Notes: generated by a model from the sequence alone, not told the origin. A stretch of DNA of 64,000 nt from Streptomyces sp. QL37 (GCF_002941025.1 NZ_PTJS01000001.1:1054001-1118000); one strand, 5' to 3'. Counted from the stretch's first letter, positions 34,042 to 43,341 are shown. Made by a program: numbers and translations.

Positions 34042-36099
34042 CTACACGAACACCCAGTTCCACTCGACGCGCGCAAGCTTCACGAAGCGGCCGGCCTCGG
34101 TGACCCAGGGGAAGGGGGTACGGAAGCGAGTCAGGTCCTCCATGGAGACAACCATCGCGTCCAGTTGCTGTGCAACGTTGAGGACGGCCTGCGGCGAAGG
34201 CGAGGGGACCGTCACGATCAGGCCTTCTGCCACGGCTTGATCGACGAGGTGCTGTTCGTCGTACTCGATGGCGTCGACGATATCGGTTCCGAGTACGGCC
34301 ACGACGCGCCGGTCCGGGTAGCGGCCCCGGATCGCCTTGAGGGCCGAACCGAGGAGGCTGAGGCTCGGTGGGCGAGGCGAAGCAGCGGTCCGCCCCGCCG
34401 TCACGATGCCGCGCCCGTCGACCACCAGACTCGGGCTGTTCTCGTTCTCCTCGGCCTCCGGCAGAAGCACCGGAGCAACCGGCTCCGCGGGCGCCGGCGC
34501 CTGGGCGGGCATGACGCTCCCGGCCGCAGGCTCGTCGATACGCCGCAGAAGTCTCTCCAGTTCACGGTCTAGGCCTTGCGCGATCGGCGTGCCGTCGGGA
34601 CCGAAGCAGTCCAGCTCCTCGTCGAGGATGACGGTCCCGCTGTTACGCACCTTGGCGTGCACCTTGAGGATGCCGCTGCGGTCGTAGTGGTAGTCGACGT
34701 CGAACGTGTTGCTGGAAGGATCACTGTTCGGGTTGGGCACGCGCAGTTCGAGCCTGGCCAGGAGGAACGTCCGTTCATCGTCCGCCACTCGCTTCCCATC
34801 ACCCTCGACGATCTCCAGGACCACCTTGGACGCACCGCGGGCGGCCGGCATGGCGCTGCGGGTCCCGCGGGCCGGGAGGGTCGAGTAGCGAGGGATCAGG
34901 GTGGCGAATCCTCGTCTGCCGTTGGCGTCGAAGGACAGACCGAGGTCGTGGCTGGTAGCCACCGAGATGGTGGTCTCGGGCACGAGCCCGTCGATCTCCG
35001 CAGCGGTGATCGCCGCTCCCCTCGCCACAGCCGTCATGGGGTTGCACAGCCGGGCGTCAACCACCTCCCTGCCGAGAATCCGCTCGACTTCCTTCCGTAC
35101 GAGGGGGATCTGGGAGGTGCCGCCGATCATGAGCACGGCGTCCACGTCTTCAGCCGTGAGGCCGACGTCCTGGAGGCACTCCTTGAGCGGAACGAGAGCG
35201 CGACGCACGAGTGGGGCGACGGCTTGCTCGAACTCCTCACGCCGGATGACGACCGGCTTCAATCCGCCCAGAGGTTCGAAGAGCACCTCGTCCGTGCCAG
35301 GCTGCGACAGTGCGATCTTCGTCAACTCGACGTGGCGGCGCCAGCGACGCGCATCGGCCCGGGTGAGTCTGCCCGGGTCCGTACCCAGTTTGGTGAGGAC
35401 CAGTTTGACCAGGGCCTCGTCGAACTCAAGGCCGCCGAGTGCGGTGATGCCTCGCGACGCCACCTCGTCGAAGATGCCGTCGTAGTGCTCGAGGATGGTG
35501 ACGTCGATCGTGCCACCACCCCAGTCGAAGACAAGGAAGCACCCCTCGCCCGGGAAGTCGTGCGCGTAGCTGATGGCCGCTGCGGTCGGTTCGTTGATGA
35601 GTGCCTTGACCTTGATGCCTGCCAGCCTCGCCGCCGCGCGGGTTCGGTAGCGGGCGGCACCGGTGGCATTGGCCGGCACTGTGACGACGGCTTCGTCCAT
35701 GTCACGCAGATTGCGCCGGACACCGTCCCTCATCCTCTCGAACAGCGCGGCGGCCACGGTCGTGCTGCGGAAGGGCTCATCGCCCAGCCAGAGTTCGTGC
35801 TCCTCCGGCACCGTGGTGGCGGAGCGGCTGTCGTGTTCGTCCTCGCCGGTGGGCCGGGATGCGAGCATGCGTTTGACTGCGTCCTTGGGATCAGCCGTCT
35901 CACATTTGGCGGACCAGCCGAAGCAGAGCGTCCTCTGGATGTCGCGCAGCGATACGACCGAGGGGAACAGCTCGTCGAATCCTGGCCGGTTCCATTCCGC
36001 CGGCAATCCGGCGCTGTCCACCCGGATCACTTCGGTGCCGGTGCCCGTCCATCGGGCGACCACCGAGTTGCTGGTGCCGAAGTCGATCCCGAAAGTCAT
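34042..36099 (-). CDS. Hsp70-family ATPase fused to a C-terminal NYN/PIN-like ribonuclease domain
   Basis: 685 aa. The Hsp70 ATPase domain has GIDFGTSNSVVA (phosphate 1), FDWGGGTIDVT (phosphate 2) and MIGGTSQIPLVRKEV (adenosine), residues 1-370. A short substrate-binding-like part follows (DLGLSFDANG, YDRSGILKVHAKV) to about 520. After a Pro/Ala linker, residues 557-685 match the Zc3h12a-type NYN fold: SLVVDGRGI (Asp561), LIVTVPSPS, DAMVVSMEDL (Glu654/Asp655) and a final FVKLARVEWNWVFV. One acidic active-site residue usual in this fold (before the VLNVA helix) is not obvious, so activity is uncertain. It is third in a coupled operon after GrpE-like and J-like genes. The ribonuclease role is inference. 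Confidence 0.8.
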   Translation of the reverse strand: MTFGIDFGTSNSVVARWTGTGTEVIRVDSAGLPAEWNRPGFDELFPSVVSLRDIQRTLCFGWSAKCETADPKDAVKRMLASRPTGEDEHDSRSATTVPEEHELWLGDEPFRSTTVAAALFERMRDGVRRNLRDMDEAVVTVPANATGAARYRTRAAARLAGIKVKALINEPTAAAISYAHDFPGEGCFLVFDWGGGTIDVTILEHYDGIFDEVASRGITALGGLEFDEALVKLVLTKLGTDPGRLTRADARRWRRHVELTKIALSQPGTDEVLFEPLGGLKPVVIRREEFEQAVAPLVRRALVPLKECLQDVGLTAEDVDAVLMIGGTSQIPLVRKEVERILGREVVDARLCNPMTAVARGAAITAAEIDGLVPETTISVATSHDLGLSFDANGRRGFATLIPRYSTLPARGTRSAMPAARGASKVVLEIVEGDGKRVADDERTFLLARLELRVPNPNSDPSSNTFDVDYHYDRSGILKVHAKVRNSGTVILDEELDCFGPDGTPIAQGLDRELERLLRRIDEPAAGSVMPAQAPAPAEPVAPVLLPEAEENENSPSLVVDGRGIVTAGRTAASPRPPSLSLLGSALKAIRGRYPDRRVVAVLGTDIVDAIEYDEQHLVDQAVAEGLIVTVPSPSPQAVLNVAQQLDAMVVSMEDLTRFRTPFPWVTEAGRFVKLARVEWNWVFV

Positions 36100-36836
36100 C
36101 GGTCGGTCCCTTCCTGGTCCACGGGGTCGGCCGCTGTCCGGCGCATCTCCCCTCGCTGGACGATCCGTCCGTTGGCCATGTCCACGTAAGCGGGGGTGAG
36201 CACCTCATAGGCAGAGCTGCCTACGTGTTCCGCCGGGTTGCTGAGGTTGAAGGCCGAAGGGTCCGCGGTGGTGACCCGGGTGAGCCCGGACCGGCTCATC
36301 TCGGCATCGATCCGCAACTGCACGGCTGTGAGGTCCTGGGTCGTCTGGGCCGTGCGGTCGATGAGGGCCAGCTGGGCGAGGTGCTCTTCGCGTACGCGCG
36401 TCGCGTTGAGCACAGCGGTGCGCAGCGTCTCGTCCACAGCTGCCTGTACCGCCTGCTGAACGAGGATTCCCATCTTCCCGGCAGTGGACTGGGCGCCGGC
36501 GATCGCGGCGTCGAGCTCCGCGGTGAGCTGGCGGCTCACTTCCTGGGCGGCGCTGGCACCCGCCTTCGTCGCCGCCTTGTCGACCTTGGCCGCGATCTTG
36601 TCGCTGATGATGCGGAACATCACTTCCGGGTCGGACCGCGGGTCGACCAGCTCATCGGCCTCACTGCTGCTCGTCCGGTCCGAAGCGGGTGCCGTCTCCT
36701 GCGGCTTCGTCCGGCCGCCGTCGGATTGCGGCCGCGCCGCCCGGGCACCGGTGCGAGGCTTTGAGCGGGCGCCCTCGAAAGCGGCGATGCGCTGGATCTC
36801 GCCTGCCGGCCGGCGGGGCTTCTTCTTGGGTGGCAT
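36096..36836 (-). CDS. Coiled-coil protein with GrpE-like C-terminus (candidate nucleotide exchange factor)
   Basis: 246 aa. Residues 1-65 are basic then acidic and disordered. Residues about 70-185 are predicted to be one long helix or coiled coil with few Pro or Gly. Residues 203-234 (EHVGSSAYEVLTPAYVDMAN, then GRIVQRGEMRR) resemble the GrpE beta-wing (VxxVLxxGYxxxGRVxRxAxV). GrpE is the exchange factor of DnaK, so this would serve the Hsp70 encoded next. Both ends overlap neighbours (TGATG and ATGA). Similarity is weak and judged by eye; what is certain is a conserved-looking helical partner in the operon. Confidence 0.65.
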   Translation of the reverse strand: MPPKKKPRRPAGEIQRIAAFEGARSKPRTGARAARPQSDGGRTKPQETAPASDRTSSSEADELVDPRSDPEVMFRIISDKIAAKVDKAATKAGASAAQEVSRQLTAELDAAIAGAQSTAGKMGILVQQAVQAAVDETLRTAVLNATRVREEHLAQLALIDRTAQTTQDLTAVQLRIDAEMSRSGLTRVTTADPSAFNLSNPAEHVGSSAYEVLTPAYVDMANGRIVQRGEMRRTAADPVDQEGTDR

Positions 36837-38623
36837 CAGCAGTTGTTCCTCAGTCTTTCGGCGTTACGGCCGATGATCTCGCGGGCCGCCCCGGTGGCGG
36901 TCCACAGCTGTTCTTCCTGGGTGCTGGCCGCTGTGCGGCGCGCCATCGGTCGCGGAGCGGGCAGCAGGACTTCATTGCGGATGCCGGGCACCCAGAGAAA
37001 CTTCTCATTGAGCGGGAGCGCGTAGACGGTTTCCGGTCGCTCACCCAGGCGTTGTGCGGTCTCCATGCGTTTGATGCGGTCCTTGGCGCCGTTGATGTAC
37101 TCCAGCTGCTCCGCGGGCACCTGCGTACGCAGGTCACGCCAGCCCTGCCGCCACTCGTTCGATCCATGCTCGACGCACAGTGCCAGATACGGATTGAGTA
37201 CGTCGTTCGGGCGCCCGTTGAGCCTGAGCGTCTGCAGTAGTTCGCTGAGGCCTGTCATGCGGTGCCTTTCCTTCCCGCCGACGCCTCCGCGCCGCGCCCC
37301 ACCGCGCTTGAGTACCTCTTCCAGCAGGCCGACACCTCGGTCGAACCGTTCACGGTCATTGCGGCGCGCGCCAAGGAATTGGAGATACGCCTGCACCGCA
37401 CGAGCTTCCCGGTCCGCAGACGCCGCCCAACTACGCGTGTCCCCGTTGCGGAGAGCCGCCGCCTGCCGGACGGTTGCCGCCCGGGCATCGGCCACGTCGT
37501 CCGGATCACACGCCATCGCCCAGTGCACATCGTCCAGGAGGCGGTACAAACGGCGCGTCCCTGCCCAGTAGTGGAAGGACGTGCGGCCGGAAATCAGACG
37601 GCCGCTGGGAAGGCAGTCTTCGAGAAGTCCGAAGAGGGAGGGGTCCTGGCCCGAGCGCCACCCGACAGGCCCGCCCCGCTTCACCTCCTTCAGCTCTGCG
37701 ACAAGTTCGGCCAGGTCTTCGGGTAAATGGCTGTCCGTCTGAGGTTCGACGTCGTCCAAGGCAGCGGTCTCGCCGACGAGTAGCGCGGACCGCAGACTCC
37801 ACTGGTCGTGACGGCCGTCGACGACGTCGACGGTTCCTCCGGACCAGAGGGTGCGGCGGCACGCCTCGTCCCGCCACTCCAGCCCCGCCACTTCTTCGTC
37901 GGTGAGTGCTTGCGGCGAAAGCCTGGCCGTCGCGTACCGCACGCGTTCGCTTTCCCGGGGCCAGGTGTGCACTCGTGTCTGCCGTCGCAGGACACCGCGG
38001 TCGATGAGGTCGTCCACGATCGGCTGCGGCAACTGCTCGACCAGACGTTGCCAGGCGACTGTGGGCAGAGTGCCGTGGCCCTCCGCCTCGACCGCTTCCA
38101 GGTGCAGTTGCCAGGCGTCGATCGTGGCCGGTGCGACGTCGGGCGCGGGCGCGCGCCCGGAACAGATCATCTCGGCCCGCACGCGCTGGTCCTCGTGCAG
38201 GACGGGCAGACCTGCCGCAGCGAGATCGACCAGGTGGCGGATGGCGGACAGCGGTGGCAGCCCCGCCAGCAGATCGCATACGCCGTAGGCGAGCGCGGAT
38301 TCCGGGTCGATTTCGCGGCCGGCACGCAGCAGAGCCTCGCCCACGAATCCGGGAGCTCCGGCCTCGGCGGCCACACGCTCGAGTACCGCCATGGCCCGGT
38401 CCGAGAGGCGCAGGGGGGCGGGCACTTCGGCCGGCCCGGGGATGGGGTCTTCCACCACGGCCTCGATGGCGGAGATCACCGGCTCGGCCGACGCGGCACG
38501 GCCCCGTGCGCGCAACGAGGGGATCAGTCCGGTCTGTCGCGCCCTGCGGCGCTCCTCGCGTCGCGCGAGCTCTGCACGCCTCAGCGCTTCCAGATCCGCT
38601 GCGGTCGTGGGATCGGTGGTCAT
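36836..38623 (-). CDS. Large unknown protein with a degenerate J-domain-like C-terminal segment
   Basis: 595 aa, first gene of the Hsp70 cassette. Residues 1-60 are charged and disordered, and about 65-440 form a mostly helical region of no known family (AIRHLVDLAAAGLPVLHEDQRVRAEMI, RRLYRLLDDVHWAMACDPDD). Residues about 473-522 (LNPYLALCVEHGSNEWRQGW, then QLEYINGAKDRIKRM) follow the J-domain pattern: NPY-x-x-L-x-V, an amphipathic helix, and a final helix with INGAKDRI in place of the usual INEAYxxL. The HPD tripeptide that activates Hsp70 is absent. It may be the sensor or substrate adaptor of the system. Start ATG 38623. Confidence 0.6.
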   Translation of the reverse strand: MTTDPTTAADLEALRRAELARREERRRARQTGLIPSLRARGRAASAEPVISAIEAVVEDPIPGPAEVPAPLRLSDRAMAVLERVAAEAGAPGFVGEALLRAGREIDPESALAYGVCDLLAGLPPLSAIRHLVDLAAAGLPVLHEDQRVRAEMICSGRAPAPDVAPATIDAWQLHLEAVEAEGHGTLPTVAWQRLVEQLPQPIVDDLIDRGVLRRQTRVHTWPRESERVRYATARLSPQALTDEEVAGLEWRDEACRRTLWSGGTVDVVDGRHDQWSLRSALLVGETAALDDVEPQTDSHLPEDLAELVAELKEVKRGGPVGWRSGQDPSLFGLLEDCLPSGRLISGRTSFHYWAGTRRLYRLLDDVHWAMACDPDDVADARAATVRQAAALRNGDTRSWAASADREARAVQAYLQFLGARRNDRERFDRGVGLLEEVLKRGGARRGGVGGKERHRMTGLSELLQTLRLNGRPNDVLNPYLALCVEHGSNEWRQGWRDLRTQVPAEQLEYINGAKDRIKRMETAQRLGERPETVYALPLNEKFLWVPGIRNEVLLPAPRPMARRTAASTQEEQLWTATGAAREIIGRNAERLRNNC

Positions 38624-38715
38624 CAGCGCCGTTTTCCCCCAGTCCGAACTGCCGTCCCCCAGACCTCCGGAGAGGTCCGGCTTCGGGTGAACATCCCGAT
38701 ATTAAGCCAGGTCAT

Positions 38716-38731
38716 TCCTACTTTCGTAGGA
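38716..38731. promoter_or_regulatory. Operator-like palindrome and -10 box upstream of the Hsp70 cassette
   Basis: TCCTAC-TTTC-GTAGGA has perfect 6-bp arms. On the minus strand it lies just before a TAATAT -10-like box (about 38698-38703), so it covers the -35 area of the cassette's only visible promoter. A dimeric repressor or activator could act here. Confidence 0.5.
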
Positions 38732-38815
38732 TCTTGCAGGAGCGAGCGAAGTAAGGCTGATGTGCTGGGGATTCCTCACTGCCCACTCCGCTGTGCATCG
38801 TCGTCCCACCCCGTT

Positions 38816-39343
38816 TCAACCGACGCGCTTGCACTCCTGACAGTGCGTCGACTTGGAGATTTCGCCCTTGGTGACGGTGCCCCGGCCGCTGCCGGCGGGC
38901 GGCAGGACGGAGGGTCCCGCCGCGGCGGGCCGCACCGCCACCGCCGACGGCAGGCCGGGGCCCTGGAGGCCGCCCAGCTCGGCCGCGAGGTCCGCGCCGC
39001 GCATGCCGGGGAAGGCGTAGCCCCCGGTTCCGTCCCACGGGACGTCGAGGTCGTCCAGACGCACGCGCCACTCCGCTCCTGGCAGTGCACGGCGCAACTC
39101 GGTCACCGAGACCAGCACATGGTCGAGCACAGGCAGCACCTTGCCTGGATCGAACGGCATCTTGGTGGACCCGGCAACGATCTCGTCCGGTCGGCTGTCG
39201 TCGCGGTCGTAGAGGTACAGGCTTTCCTGGTCCTCGTACGGGAAGGACGCCATGTGCGCGGCGACGATGCGCTCGACAGCAGCCGTCTCGGCAACCGTCA
39301 GCGGCGTGGCCCGGCCGGCACAGTAGTAGAGGGAGACGCTCAT
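38816..39343 (-). CDS. Hypothetical protein, unknown function
   Basis: 175 aa starting MSVSLYYCAGRATPLT. I recognise it as a type often seen in Streptomyces but without known function: SLYLYDRDDSRPDEIVAGSTKMPFD, then a helix VLPVLDHVLVSVTELRRALPGAEWRVRLDDLDVPWD. The end has two Cys in THCQECKRVG that could bind metal. It is soluble, without signal peptide. Divergent from the AraC-type gene, 69 bp apart. Confidence 0.75.
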   Translation of the reverse strand: MSVSLYYCAGRATPLTVAETAAVERIVAAHMASFPYEDQESLYLYDRDDSRPDEIVAGSTKMPFDPGKVLPVLDHVLVSVTELRRALPGAEWRVRLDDLDVPWDGTGGYAFPGMRGADLAAELGGLQGPGLPSAVAVRPAAAGPSVLPPAGSGRGTVTKGEISKSTHCQECKRVG

Positions 39344-39412
39344 GGCCCGAGCCTAGCGACGGGGTATGACAGAGCCGTCCGGCACAGGACGGTCCTGTGG
39401 TGGGATGGTGCC

Positions 39413-39805
39413 GTGAGCCGCACCGTGGAAGAGACCAACCGCCGCATGCTCCGGGCTCGGGACGCGATGGACCGTGCGTACGCGCAGCCGCTGGACGTGC
39501 CGGCCCTGGCCAGGATCGCCCACGTCTCCCCGGCGCACTTCGCCCGTACCTTCCGCGCGACCTTCGGGGAAACCCCGCACCGCTATCTGCAGCGCCGCCG
39601 CGTCGAGCGGGCGATGTTCCTGCTGCGGGAATCCGACCGCGGCGTCACGGACATCTGTTACGAGGTCGGCTTCGGCAGCACCGGTACGTTCAGTCGCACG
39701 TTCCGCGACATAGTCGGCCGGTCTCCGAGGACGTACCGCAAGGAGACGGCTGCCACGAAGGTACCCACGTGCTTCACGAAGGCGTGGACGCGGCCGAGCG
39801 ACTGA
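39413..39805 (+). CDS. AraC-family regulator (HTH only)
   Basis: 130 aa from GTG 39413; the open frame extends far upstream as a shadow. It consists of little more than the two AraC HTH motifs: DVPALARIAHVSPAHFARTFRATFGETPHRYLQRRR and VTDICYEVGFGSTGTFSRTFRDIVGRSPRTYRK. No ligand-binding domain is present. It lies 75 bp upstream of a VOC-family gene on the same strand; such short AraC proteins commonly regulate the VOC gene beside them. Confidence 0.85.
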   Translation: MSRTVEETNRRMLRARDAMDRAYAQPLDVPALARIAHVSPAHFARTFRATFGETPHRYLQRRRVERAMFLLRESDRGVTDICYEVGFGSTGTFSRTFRDIVGRSPRTYRKETAATKVPTCFTKAWTRPSD

Positions 39806-39880
39806 GGGTGCGGTGCCTCCGCACCGGCCGCCGGCTGAGCAGTTTTGGATAAGTTTTCTCCGGGCCTGCCGACTAGCGTG

Positions 39881-40297
39881 ATGAACATGTTCAACGCAAT
39901 CACGCACTCACAGATCTACGTCCTCGACCAGGACCAGGCCCTCGACTTCTACGTCGGCAAGCTGGGCCTCGAAGTCAACGCCGATGTCGACATGGGCTTC
40001 ATGCGCTGGCTTACCGTCAGCGTTCCCGGTCACCCCGACCGCCAGGTCCTGCTGGAGAAGCCGGGCCCTCCGGCGATGTCCGAGGAGACGGCCGAGCAGG
40101 TCCGCGAACTGCTGACGAAGGGCGCGCTCGGCAGCGCGCTCATCCTCACCACGGACGACTGCCGCAAGACGTACGAGACGCTGCTGGCCCGGGGCGTGGA
40201 GTTCACCGATGAACCGACGGAACGCCCGTACGGAATCGACTGCGGCCTGCGCGATCCCTTCGGCAACCACCTGCGCTTCACCCAGCTGAAGGGCTGA
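39881..40297 (+). CDS. VOC (glyoxalase/bleomycin-resistance fold) protein
   Basis: 138 aa from ATG 39881; a second ATG at 39887 is equally possible and no ribosome site is visible, so it may be leaderless. Two beta-alpha-beta-beta-beta units: SQIYVLDQDQALDFYVGKLG and SALILTTDDCRKTYETLLARGVEF...PYGIDCGLRDPFGNHLRF. The late Asp-Pro-Phe-Gly-Asn is typical. Acts as a metal-dependent lyase, dioxygenase or binding protein; substrate unknown. The AT-rich TTTTGGATAAGTTTT just upstream stands out from the surrounding GC-rich sequence and may be the AraC site. Confidence 0.85.
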   Translation: MNMFNAITHSQIYVLDQDQALDFYVGKLGLEVNADVDMGFMRWLTVSVPGHPDRQVLLEKPGPPAMSEETAEQVRELLTKGALGSALILTTDDCRKTYETLLARGVEFTDEPTERPYGIDCGLRDPFGNHLRFTQLKG

Positions 40298-40405
40298 GGT
40301 CCGGGGAGGGCGGGTGCCGGGGCGATTGCCCCGCACCCACCGGTTGTCGCCGACGCCCGTTGCCCCGACGATGGGGAGGCATGCCGCCACTGACGGGAGG
40401 GCCAG

Positions 40406-41659
40406 TTGACGGATCCCTGGGTGGCTCCGGCCGCCGACGCGAACCCCGGCGCCCGGCTCGGTGAACTGCGGCGTGCGCATGAGGTGTTCACCTCCGACGG
40501 GCGGCTGGAGGCGCGGGTACGGTCCGTGGTGGGCCAGTCGTGGCGGCGCTCCGCCCGGGCGCGGGTCAGTCCGGACGGCGCGGCGCTGGTCGAGCTCTGC
40601 GCGGACGAACTCGGGCCGTACCGGGAGGCACACCCCCTGGCTCGCGTCATGCCGATGATCCGCGAACTGATGAGTGCCTACGCCGTGGATGGTGAACATC
40701 TGCTCGCCGTATGCGATGCCCACGGCCGGCTGCTGTGGGTCGAGGGGCATGCCCGGGCCCGTCGGCGTGCGGAGCGGATGAACTTCGTGGAAGGCGCCCG
40801 CTGGGCCGAGTCGGAGGCCGGGACGAACGCGCCCGGCACGGCGCTCGCGATCGACCGTCCCGTCCAGGTGTTCGCCGCCGAGCACTTCCTTCGGCCGGTC
40901 CAGCAGTGGACGTGCGCCGCCGCACCGCTGCACGATCCGCACACCGGCCGGATGCTCGGTGCCGTCGACATCACCGGCGGGGACGGTCTCGCGCATCCCC
41001 ACAGCCTGGCGTTCGTACAGGCTGTGGCGCGTGCCGCCGAGTCCCAGCTGGCACTCGTCGCCCCTCCGGCCGCCGACGGGTCGGCACGGCTCTCCGCGCT
41101 CGGCAGCGACGAGGCGCTCCTGGTTCTGGGCGGGCGCAGGATCCGGCTGAGCAGGCGCCACAGCGAGATCCTGGTGACGCTGGCCCTCCACCCGGAGGGC
41201 CTCGACGGGGAGGCGCTGCTGATCGAGCTGTACGAGGACGAGACCGTCCCCCCGGTGACACTGCGGGCCGAACTCGCGCGGCTCCGGAGGCTTCTGGGGC
41301 CCGAGTTGCTGCGCTCGCGTCCGTACCGGCTGGGCGTGCCGGTGGACACCGACTTCGACTCCGTCACGCGCAGGCTGGAGTCCGGAGCGGTGGCGGCGGC
41401 CCTCGACGCGTACGCGGGCCCCCTGCTGCCACGTTCGCAGGCGCCGGCGATCGTCCGGCTCCGCCGCCGGATCGGCGGCCAGCTGCGGGCCGCGCTGATC
41501 GCGCGCGGTGATCCGGGGCTCCTCGCCGACTGGGCGTACAGCCCGTGGGGTGCGGAGGACCTCCCTGTCTGGCGGGCCCTCGCCGCGGCGGCGCCTCCGG
41601 AGCGGCGGGCGGCACTGCTGGCCAGGGCGCAGGTGCTCGACGCGGAGCACCGTTCATAG
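40406..41659 (+). CDS. GAF-domain regulator of the aldehyde dehydrogenase gene
   Basis: 417 aa from TTG 40406, preceded by GGGAGG. The N-terminal part (SWRRSARARVSPDG, LLAVCDAHGRLLWVEG, FVEGARWAESEAGTNAPGTAL, WTCAAAPLHDPHTGRMLGAVDITGG) is the GAF sensor typical of AcoR-type regulators. The enhancer-binding AAA+ domain of AcoR is missing; instead the C-terminal part (RIRLSRRHSEILVTLALHPEGLDGEALLIELYED) is a winged-helix-like output. This form is common in actinobacteria next to exaC. It probably binds the dyad at 41682 and responds to an aldehyde or alcohol. Confidence 0.82.
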   Translation: MTDPWVAPAADANPGARLGELRRAHEVFTSDGRLEARVRSVVGQSWRRSARARVSPDGAALVELCADELGPYREAHPLARVMPMIRELMSAYAVDGEHLLAVCDAHGRLLWVEGHARARRRAERMNFVEGARWAESEAGTNAPGTALAIDRPVQVFAAEHFLRPVQQWTCAAAPLHDPHTGRMLGAVDITGGDGLAHPHSLAFVQAVARAAESQLALVAPPAADGSARLSALGSDEALLVLGGRRIRLSRRHSEILVTLALHPEGLDGEALLIELYEDETVPPVTLRAELARLRRLLGPELLRSRPYRLGVPVDTDFDSVTRRLESGAVAAALDAYAGPLLPRSQAPAIVRLRRRIGGQLRAALIARGDPGLLADWAYSPWGAEDLPVWRALAAAAPPERRAALLARAQVLDAEHRS

Positions 41660-41681
41660 CGCCGTTCACGGGGCGGGCCGT

Positions 41682-41696
41682 GCAACGGCGTTGCAA
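41682..41696. promoter_or_regulatory. Operator for the GAF regulator upstream of exaC
   Basis: TGCAAC-GGC-GTTGCA is a perfect dyad with 6-bp arms, 71 bp upstream of the aldehyde dehydrogenase start. A similar half (CCAACGGC) recurs at about 41729, giving a possible second contact. Confidence 0.6.
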
Positions 41697-41767
41697 CGTC
41701 TCGCCGCCTAGCCTCGCGGCGAGGGCCGTCCAACGGCGGGCGGCACCGGATCCGGGAGGCCACAGAG

Positions 41768-43291
41768 ATGACCCGTTACGCCGCGCCGGGCACCGAGGGC
41801 GCCATCGTCTCGTACGAGTCCCGCTACGACCACTGGATCGGCGGCGCCTATGTCCCGCCGGCCCGTGGTCAGTACTTCGAGAACCCGAGCCCCGTCAACG
41901 GCCGCCCCTTCACGGAGATCGCCCGCGGCACCGAGGACGACGTCGAGCGCGCCCTGGACGCCGCTCATGCGGCGGCTCCCGCCTGGGGAGCCGTGTCCGC
42001 GGGTGACCGTGCGATCGTCCTGAACCGGATCGCCGACCGCATGGAAGAGCATCTGGAGGAGCTGGCGGTCGCCGAGAGCTGGGAGAACGGCAAGCCGGTG
42101 CGCGAGACGCTGGCCGCGGACATTCCGCTGGCCGTCGACCACTTCCGGTACTTCGCGGGTGCGCTGCGCGCCCAGGAGGGCTCGCTCAGCGAGATCGACG
42201 ACGACACCGTGGCGTACCACTTCCACGAGCCGCTGGGTGTGGTGGCCCAGATCATTCCGTGGAACTTCCCCATACTGATGGCCGTCTGGAAGCTCGCCCC
42301 CGCTCTGGCCGCCGGGAACGCGGTGGTCCTCAAGCCGGCGGAGCAGACCCCCGCGTCGATCCATGTGTGGATGAGCCTGGTCGCGGATCTGCTTCCCCCC
42401 GGGGTCGTCAACATCCTCAACGGGTACGGAGCGGAGGCGGGGAAGCCGCTCGCCTCCAGCCCGCGGGTCGCGAAGATCGCCTTCACGGGCGAGACGACGA
42501 CGGGGCGCCTGATCATGCAGTACGCCTCGGAGAACCTCAAGCCCGTCACTCTGGAGCTGGGCGGCAAGTCGCCGAACCTCTTCTTCGACGACGTGTGGGC
42601 GCTGGACGACGACTTCCGCGACAAGGCGCTCGAGGGCTTCACCATGTTCGCCCTCAACCAGGGTGAGGTGTGCACGTGTCCTTCTCGGGCGCTGATCCAG
42701 CGCGGACACTACGGCGACTTCCTCGAAGCGGGCATCGCCCGTACCGAGAAGATCGTACCCGGGCACCCGTTGGACACCGACACGATGATCGGCGCACAGG
42801 CCTCCACCGAACAGCTGAAGAAGATCCTCTCGTACCTCGAGATCGGACAGCAGGAGGGTGCGAAGATCCTGACCGGCGGTCAGCGCGTCGAGCACGGGGG
42901 TGAGCTGGAGGGCGGCTACTACGTCCAGCCGACGATCTTCGAGGGTGACAACCGTATGCGGATCTTCCAGGAGGAGATCTTCGGCCCCGTGGTCGCCGTG
43001 ACGTCCTTCTCGGACTTCGACGAGGGCATCAGGACGGCGAACGACACGCTGTACGGGCTCGGCGCGGGTGTATGGACCCGCGATGCCAACACCGCCTACC
43101 GGGCGGGCCGGGCCATCAAGGCGGGCAGGGTCTGGACGAACTGCTACCACGCCTACCCGGCCCACGCCGCTTTCGGTGGATACAAGCAGTCGGGCATAGG
43201 CCGGGAGAACCACAAGATGATGCTGGAGCACTACCAGCAGACGAAGAACCTTCTCGTGTCGTACTCGCCGAAGAAGCTGGGCTTCTTCTAG
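41768..43291 (+). CDS. exaC: Acetaldehyde-type NAD-dependent aldehyde dehydrogenase (ExaC/AldB)
   Basis: 507 aa, the usual ExaC length. Motifs: [42 protein letters not shown] (catalytic Glu), [11 protein letters not shown] (catalytic Cys of this subfamily) and [10 protein letters not shown]. ExaC-type enzymes oxidise acetaldehyde and related aldehydes to acids during growth on alcohols. Start ATG 41768 after GAG-rich leader. It follows its likely GAF regulator by 108 bp, with the dyad between them. Confidence 0.93.
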   Translation: MTRYAAPGTEGAIVSYESRYDHWIGGAYVPPARGQYFENPSPVNGRPFTEIARGTEDDVERALDAAHAAAPAWGAVSAGDRAIVLNRIADRMEEHLEELAVAESWENGKPVRETLAADIPLAVDHFRYFAGALRAQEGSLSEIDDDTVAYHFHEPLGVVAQIIPWNFPILMAVWKLAPALAAGNAVVLKPAEQTPASIHVWMSLVADLLPPGVVNILNGYGAEAGKPLASSPRVAKIAFTGETTTGRLIMQYASENLKPVTLELGGKSPNLFFDDVWALDDDFRDKALEGFTMFALNQGEVCTCPSRALIQRGHYGDFLEAGIARTEKIVPGHPLDTDTMIGAQASTEQLKKILSYLEIGQQEGAKILTGGQRVEHGGELEGGYYVQPTIFEGDNRMRIFQEEIFGPVVAVTSFSDFDEGIRTANDTLYGLGAGVWTRDANTAYRAGRAIKAGRVWTNCYHAYPAHAAFGGYKQSGIGRENHKMMLEHYQQTKNLLVSYSPKKLGFF

Positions 43292-43301
43292 ACGCAGGAA
43301 A

Positions 43302-43341
43302 GGGCGCCTGGCCAGGTGTGTGTTTCACCTGCCGGGCGCCC
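43302..43341 (+). terminator. Terminator after exaC
   Basis: GGGCGCCTGGCCAGGTG and CACCTGCCGGGCGCCC pair with one bulge and a 7-nt loop, starting 11 bp after the exaC stop. Confidence 0.8.
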
